DNA of 64,000 nt from Pseudomonadota bacterium. GTDB taxonomy: Bacteria; Pseudomonadota; Gammaproteobacteria; Magnimaribacterales; D2472. This document shows positions 58,922 through 64,000 of the stretch, piece after piece. A program made the translations under genes and the position numbers. How positions within the stretch are numbered: the stretch's first letter is position 1; every line of letters begins with the position of its first letter. Below the pieces are notes generated by a model that saw only the letters and a program-made list of their open reading frames with translations, made no database searches and had not been told where the DNA came from. The stretch is taken from positions 1-64,000 of the forward strand of contig JAOMBK010000006.1 in assembly GCA_028344535.1 (NCBI GenBank), written 5' to 3'.

Positions 58922-60626
58922 TTTGAATTGCTACCCCTGCATTGGGCCTTCTTAAGTCAGCAAAACCCTCTTTGCCTTTTGAAGAGATTAAAATGCTTTG
59001 TGTTGAACCCATAGTTTTTGATTCTTCGAGCTCATGACCATATGATTCAAGTATTTGTAACGTATCTCTACTAAACCCTTTTTCTAAACGTAAATTTTTA
59101 TAAGGCCAATCTTTATGAAGTCTTGGGAGCATGGTGGCTTCCCCAAGATTTAAATCAAAGTCTATGACCCCAGTCACAACTCTCAACACAGCAGCTGGTA
59201 TTAAAGCACCCCCAGGAGATCCTGTGATGAGCTTTAACTCATTTTTTTCATTGAAGATAATAATTGGAGTCATAGTGCTCATAGGTCTTTTGCCTGGCTC
59301 AAATCTATTGCCTATGCTTGCTGAGCGATCTATTACTTCAGGGTTTCCATACTGATAAGCAAAGTTATTCATTTGATTATTAAGAAGAATTCCAGTACCT
59401 GGAATAGTTACCCCAGAGCCAAATGAGTAACCTAATGTATATGTGTTAGAAACAACATTGCCATGTTTATCAATGATTGAGTAATGAGTTGTATTTTCAC
59501 CCTCTTGAAATAATGAATCAGGATTCAAGGCTTCCGGTGGGGTGGCTTCTTGAAAATTGATTGACTTGGCTAATGATTTTGCTCTTTCCTTTGAAATTAT
59601 TTTTTTTATCGGGACACCATAAAACTGAGGATCTCCCATGTATCTTGATCTATCCATATGTCCACGTTGTAATGCTTCTGCGAATAGATGAAGAAAGCTT
59701 GCTGAGTTTGGTCCGACTTTAGCAGTATCAAAGTTTTCTAGAATATTTAATCCTTCAAGCAACACTGCAGCACCCCCGGCTGGAGGAGGGTGGGCAAGGA
59801 CTTTGTGATTCCTGTAAGTTGTTTGAATGGGTTCTGCAAACCTAGGCTTATATTCTTTAAGGTCTTTAGCAGAAATGTACCCACCATTTTGTTTCATAGC
59901 TTGAACTATTTTCTTGGCAATAGATCCAGTATAAAAAGCCTCCTCACCATTTCTAGCTATTTCTCGAAAAGTCCAAGCTAAATCAGGCCGCTTCATTACT
60001 AAATGTTCTTTTACCGGATCACCATTTTGATAATAGATATTTTCAGATTCTGAATCGAGATTTATTTGATCAGCACTACCAATAGCTTTATTGAGATCAT
60101 AGCTAACTTGTATTCCTTTTTGCGCTTGTTTTATGACGGGCTGCAATATTTTCTTTAATGGTAATTTCCCATAGCGATCATGTGTCTGTAATAACCCAGC
60201 CACAGTTCCAGGAACCCCAGATGCTTTATAACCATATCTCCTTTGGTCATAATTATTCTTTAAAAATAAAAAGTCATTATTTGAAATATTTTTGGGTGCA
60301 GCACTTCTAAAATCTACTGCTATTGTTTTATTTTCATCCTTTAAATAAACCAACATGAAGCCTCCACCCCCTAAATTACCTGCTCTAGGAAGTGTTGTTG
60401 CCAAAGAAAACCCAACTGCAACTGCTGCATCAATTGCATTACCACCCATATTTAAAATTTCTATTCCAATATCTGAAGAAGCTTGATTCTGTGAAACGAC
60501 CATTCCAGAAGTTCCAATGGTGGGATGAAAGGGAGAGGGATAGTCAATATATCTAACTTGCCCCCAAGCATTAAAGGAAACAACTAGAAGATAAAATAAA
60601 ATATTTCTAAGAGTCATGAATTTCAA
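58914..60626 (-). CDS. ggt: Gamma-glutamyltransferase (exported)
   Basis: Signal peptide; FHPTIGTSGMVVSQNQASSDIGIEIL; catalytic NTTHYSIIDKHGNVVSNTYTLGYSFGSG. Confidence 0.95.
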   Translation of the reverse strand: MKFMTLRNILFYLLVVSFNAWGQVRYIDYPSPFHPTIGTSGMVVSQNQASSDIGIEILNMGGNAIDAAVAVGFSLATTLPRAGNLGGGGFMLVYLKDENKTIAVDFRSAAPKNISNNDFLFLKNNYDQRRYGYKASGVPGTVAGLLQTHDRYGKLPLKKILQPVIKQAQKGIQVSYDLNKAIGSADQINLDSESENIYYQNGDPVKEHLVMKRPDLAWTFREIARNGEEAFYTGSIAKKIVQAMKQNGGYISAKDLKEYKPRFAEPIQTTYRNHKVLAHPPPAGGAAVLLEGLNILENFDTAKVGPNSASFLHLFAEALQRGHMDRSRYMGDPQFYGVPIKKIISKERAKSLAKSINFQEATPPEALNPDSLFQEGENTTHYSIIDKHGNVVSNTYTLGYSFGSGVTIPGTGILLNNQMNNFAYQYGNPEVIDRSASIGNRFEPGKRPMSTMTPIIIFNEKNELKLITGSPGGALIPAAVLRVVTGVIDFDLNLGEATMLPRLHKDWPYKNLRLEKGFSRDTLQILESYGHELEESKTMGSTQSILISSKGKEGFADLRRPNAGVAIQID

Positions 60627-62059
60627 AATATCATTGGAGCTAAATAGAAGGCAAATATGGTGACTAAAAAGACCCCAATAATATTTAATGCAAATCCTGC
60701 TCTCATCATATCTGGTATGGTTAATTTTCCTGAACCAAAAACAATTGCATTAGGTGGAGTCGCTACAGGTAACATAAATGCACAACTTGCAGCTAATACA
60801 ACAGGGATTGTCAGGGCTACTGGAGCTATACCAAGAGCAACTGCAACTGCTCCAACTACTGGTAAAAATGTTGAGGTGGTTGCAACGTTAGATGTGATTT
60901 CTGTTAAGAATATAATTAAAGTTGCAACTGCTAGTATCAGGACAATGGGTGGGACATTTCCTAAAATGGTTAAGCCTTGGCCAATCCAGCCCCCAAGACC
61001 TGATGAACCAATAGATGCAGCTAAAGATAATCCACCTCCAAACAAGACAAGTAATCCCCAAGGCAGTTTATTAGCTTGTTCCCAAGTTAGTAAATCTGTT
61101 TTTGCATTCTCAGAGGGAATAAAGAAAAAACTCAATGCTGCAAATATAGCAATTCCTGCATCTGTAAGGCCAGATAAAGGAACAAAGTTATCAAGCAATG
61201 TTCTGAACATCCAAGCACTCGCTGCCATAGAAAAAATGATTAAAACTTTTTTTTCATCTCTGCCTAGAGGACCTAAATCAGTCAGCATGTTTTGAAGCTG
61301 TAATTTTGTTTCTATACTAGCTATAAAATGAACGGGATACACTATTTTTGTAATTGCATACCAGGATGCGCCTAGCATAAGAATGGCTAAAGGTACCCCT
61401 AATTTCATCCAATCCACAAAAGAAATTTCAATACCATAGGTTTCTTGTATAAAACCTACAAATATTATATTTGGAGCTGTACCTACCAAAGTTGACATTC
61501 CTCCAATTGAAGCAGCATATGCAATGCCAAGCAAAAGCGATGTTTCAAAGTTTTTTCTTTCTTTTGCTGAGAAATTTGGAATAGTTTCAGCAACACTTGA
61601 GCATACCGCCAAACCAATTGGTAAAAGCATTAAAGTCGTTGATGTATTCATCACCCACATGCTTATAGAGGCAGAAACAAGCATAAAGCCACCAACTAAT
61701 TTTGCTCCACTATTTCCAATAGCTATTAACATTTTTAATGCCAATCGTTTATGCAATCCGGATGATTCAATACCTAGAGCTAAAATAAAGCCACCCATGA
61801 ATAAATAAATATTTGGATTCGCATAGGGTAGAGCAGCTGTCTTAAAATCAGTTACATGAAGTATTGGGAACAAAGCTAACGGCAATAACGCAGTAACGGC
61901 CACTGGAACTGCCTCAGTTGCCCACCAAATCGCCATCAACAGAGTAACAGCAGCCACAGCCCAACCTATTGGCGAGAGAGAATCTGGATTAGGCGTTAGA
62001 AGAATAAAAAAGAAGGCTGCTAAACCTAGCCAAAAACCCCTTTTTTTATAAGCCTGCAT
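60623..62059 (-). CDS. SLC13/DASS family anion symporter
   Basis: ATEAVPVAVTALLPLALFPIL, NPNIYLFMGGFILALGIE, ITSNVATTSTFLPV. Confidence 0.93.
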   Translation of the reverse strand: MQAYKKRGFWLGLAAFFFILLTPNPDSLSPIGWAVAAVTLLMAIWWATEAVPVAVTALLPLALFPILHVTDFKTAALPYANPNIYLFMGGFILALGIESSGLHKRLALKMLIAIGNSGAKLVGGFMLVSASISMWVMNTSTTLMLLPIGLAVCSSVAETIPNFSAKERKNFETSLLLGIAYAASIGGMSTLVGTAPNIIFVGFIQETYGIEISFVDWMKLGVPLAILMLGASWYAITKIVYPVHFIASIETKLQLQNMLTDLGPLGRDEKKVLIIFSMAASAWMFRTLLDNFVPLSGLTDAGIAIFAALSFFFIPSENAKTDLLTWEQANKLPWGLLVLFGGGLSLAASIGSSGLGGWIGQGLTILGNVPPIVLILAVATLIIFLTEITSNVATTSTFLPVVGAVAVALGIAPVALTIPVVLAASCAFMLPVATPPNAIVFGSGKLTIPDMMRAGFALNIIGVFLVTIFAFYLAPMIF

Positions 62060-62925
62060 TATTTCAACCTCGCATAAAACATTTCAGCAGCATAGGGAAC
62101 CATTTGCTCTGTATTGCTGTGGCCTTTAGTGGTTGGAACTTCAACCATTCCCCATTTAAAAAATTGATTAACTTCTTTTGATTTAGCTACTGCAGATTTA
62201 AAGAAGTTTCTTCCTCTAGCAAGACGATGCTCTCCCTGCAAGTTAATAATGTCCCAATGATCTGCTACATAAGGTGTATTTGGTTTAGTTGAGGTATCTG
62301 CTCTTCCAAGCATTAGTAGAAAATACTTACTAAAAGCTTGTCTTAGCTTTGCATCATCTATATTTGAATTAGTTAGACCAAAAGGCCACTCTTGATCTGA
62401 CATTGACAGATACCACCCTAAATTCGCTGCAATTGCCAAGGTGAAAGACGCTTGTGGATGATGAAGCACAAACCGATGAACAAAATGTGCTCCAGCACCA
62501 TGACCATATATACCCCAATTCTCTGATTTAATTTTAAATTTCTTCAATGCATTGTTGGCAAGAGGTTCAATAGCCATAAACGCATGCAAATCTTGCTCAA
62601 TAGGATCTAGACTTTTAGTTTTGATATTTCCATAATTAAAACCCCACACTTCTGGAAAACTCTCTTCACTAAATTCAGGAACAATCACCAAAAGATTTAA
62701 CTCCTGAGATGCTTTCACCCATTGATCTCTATACTCTTCAGCGTTTCTTTTCCTTCCATGCATAACAACCACAAGCCTTGTCTCTGCATTTATTTTATTA
62801 GGCTTGGCTACGAAGGTAGGCAAAGAAGCGCCTGCCCAGTCCTCGAACTCGTAATCGGTCAACTCAGCGTTCGCATTCCATGCAATAGAAGCAAACAAAA
62901 AAGTAAAAATAAATTTATACATCAA
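62059..62925 (-). CDS. Exported alpha/beta hydrolase-fold protein with Gly at the nucleophile position
   Basis: Signal peptide; VVVMHGRKRNAEEY; elbow WGIYGHGAGAHFVHRFV (expected GHSAG); MLGRADTS; TKGHS. Confidence 0.8.
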   Translation of the reverse strand: MMYKFIFTFLFASIAWNANAELTDYEFEDWAGASLPTFVAKPNKINAETRLVVVMHGRKRNAEEYRDQWVKASQELNLLVIVPEFSEESFPEVWGFNYGNIKTKSLDPIEQDLHAFMAIEPLANNALKKFKIKSENWGIYGHGAGAHFVHRFVLHHPQASFTLAIAANLGWYLSMSDQEWPFGLTNSNIDDAKLRQAFSKYFLLMLGRADTSTKPNTPYVADHWDIINLQGEHRLARGRNFFKSAVAKSKEVNQFFKWGMVEVPTTKGHSNTEQMVPYAAEMFYARLK

Positions 62926-62931
62926 TCTTTA

Positions 62932-62957
62932 TAAAAAAAAGGGAGCCAAAGCTCCCT
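62932..62957 (-). terminator. Rho-independent terminator of downstream-truncated TonB receptor gene
   Basis: Minus strand AAGGGAGC-tttg-GCTCCCTTTTTTTT. Confidence 0.88.
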
Positions 62958-62975
62958 TCAATTTTAGCTTAAATA

Positions 62976-64000
62976 TTAGAATGTAACTCTTAAATCTAAG
63001 TAATAATTTCGACCCCAGTCCGAATGAGCATCTGCATAGTATCCATAGTATCTATCAGCAGTTGGAGCTCTTTCATCCTCTAAGTTTTTCACAGCAAATC
63101 TAAGTCTTGCTTTGTGATCACCAAGATCAAAGTTATATGAAACGGTTGCATCCATAGTCGTCATTTCTGGAACTAGATATGGAACTCCATTTTTTAATCC
63201 AAGTGAGGTTTGAACAAAGGAACCTTTTTTTAGTCCAGTTAAACTAGCGCCCCACGGACCTTTATCCCAAGAAACTCTTATAGTGTGCTTGTTATCATAA
63301 ATTCCATCTTTTTCTAGCAAGTCACCAAACCCCTTTAAAGGAATTGATTCAGGGATTTCACCACTATCTTTCTTAGCTTGCAATGCAGCAAATTCACCAC
63401 TTGCTTTTTGCTCAAATTTATCAAGGAAAGTTCCGATATATCTCAAATCAAAATCACCAAAATCAGTTTGAATATCGTAATAGATGCCTACATCCATTCC
63501 CTCAATGGTTCTAAGAGCCATGTTGGTATAGTTATTTGTTACATACTTAATGTCTCCAAATGGGCAGACACCTGCAGCAGCGAAGCCAGCAGCATCTCCA
63601 GCATCAGGAGCTTCTCTTACTACGAGCGGGTCGCCTGCAAAGGTATCACAATTATTTAAGCCATTCGCAAATCGCAATAACATGTCATTAACAGTTTGAT
63701 TCTCTCTGCCAAATAAACCAATAGTTTTATCTTTTTCAATTGTCCAAGCATCGACAGTTACAATCAAACCATTCATTGGAGTTAAAACGACACCAAATGA
63801 TGTATTGTCTGACTCTTCAGCTTCAAGCCCCTTAGCACCTGTTGCGACTCTTTGAATTGTGTATCTTGAGTCAGAGTCAATAACATTCTCAACACTTTGA
63901 ACCTCATTTACTCTAAAAGCAGCACGGTCATATCTTGTTCCAGATCTTGCTACAATTTTTTCATTGATTTGAATGATATTTGGTGCTCTGAATGCAGTAG
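62976..64000 (-). CDS. TonB-dependent receptor, C-terminal part (runs off window end)
   Basis: Frame remains open upstream of the listed ORF (..VQSVENVIDSDSRYTIQRVATGAKGLEAEESDNTSFGVVLTPMNGLIV..); beta-barrel C-terminus YYLDLRVTF. Confidence 0.9.
   Translation of the reverse strand, partial: TAFRAPNIIQINEKIVARSGTRYDRAAFRVNEVQSVENVIDSDSRYTIQRVATGAKGLEAEESDNTSFGVVLTPMNGLIVTVDAWTIEKDKTIGLFGRENQTVNDMLLRFANGLNNCDTFAGDPLVVREAPDAGDAAGFAAAGVCPFGDIKYVTNNYTNMALRTIEGMDVGIYYDIQTDFGDFDLRYIGTFLDKFEQKASGEFAALQAKKDSGEIPESIPLKGFGDLLEKDGIYDNKHTIRVSWDKGPWGASLTGLKKGSFVQTSLGLKNGVPYLVPEMTTMDATVSYNFDLGDHKARLRFAVKNLEDERAPTADRYYGYYADAHSDWGRNYYLDLRVTF

Noticed and set aside
1-64000. CRISPR array, prophage, integron or transposon
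   Set aside because: No regularly spaced repeats, cas-like genes, recombinases or terminal repeats with transposase seen when reading either strand.

Overview
AT-rich, very compact chromosomal segment of a marine-type gammaproteobacterium. Gene content (proteorhodopsin, several TonB-dependent receptors, short or overlapping gene junctions) is compatible with a SAR86-like lineage, but that placement is inference. About 60 protein genes and 5 tRNAs (Val, Asp, Pro, Arg, His) are recognisable. Core blocks include recX-dnaX-recR-dcd, purN/purM, pgsA-hda, xseA, htpG-gpsA, folE, folD, tig-clpP-clpX-lon-hupB-ppiD, fabI and mltD/rnhA-dnaQ-gltX. Accessory content includes two complete and one partial TonB receptor, oppABC without local ATPase genes, and a translationally overlapped operon of hydrolase-like protein, SLC13 symporter, gamma-glutamyltransferase and EthD-like protein. 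No rRNA, CRISPR array, integrase, transposase or phage module was seen. The main items for follow-up are: (1) two A-runs in dnaX at the domain III boundary where slippage in either direction terminates at once; (2) a 37-bp palindrome embedding a near-consensus promoter, followed by a 13-bp stem starting at the predicted transcription start of an XRE/membrane/sppA gene set; (3) a 33-bp inverted repeat framing a TonB-receptor promoter; (4) twin hairpins with the same core upstream of hsp20; (5) a putative gamma-glutamyl-compound scavenging operon containing an alpha/beta hydrolase whose nucleophile Ser is Gly; (6) a DUF2256 gene missed by the ORF track; (7) a C-terminal MDR oxidoreductase remnant fused against sppA.
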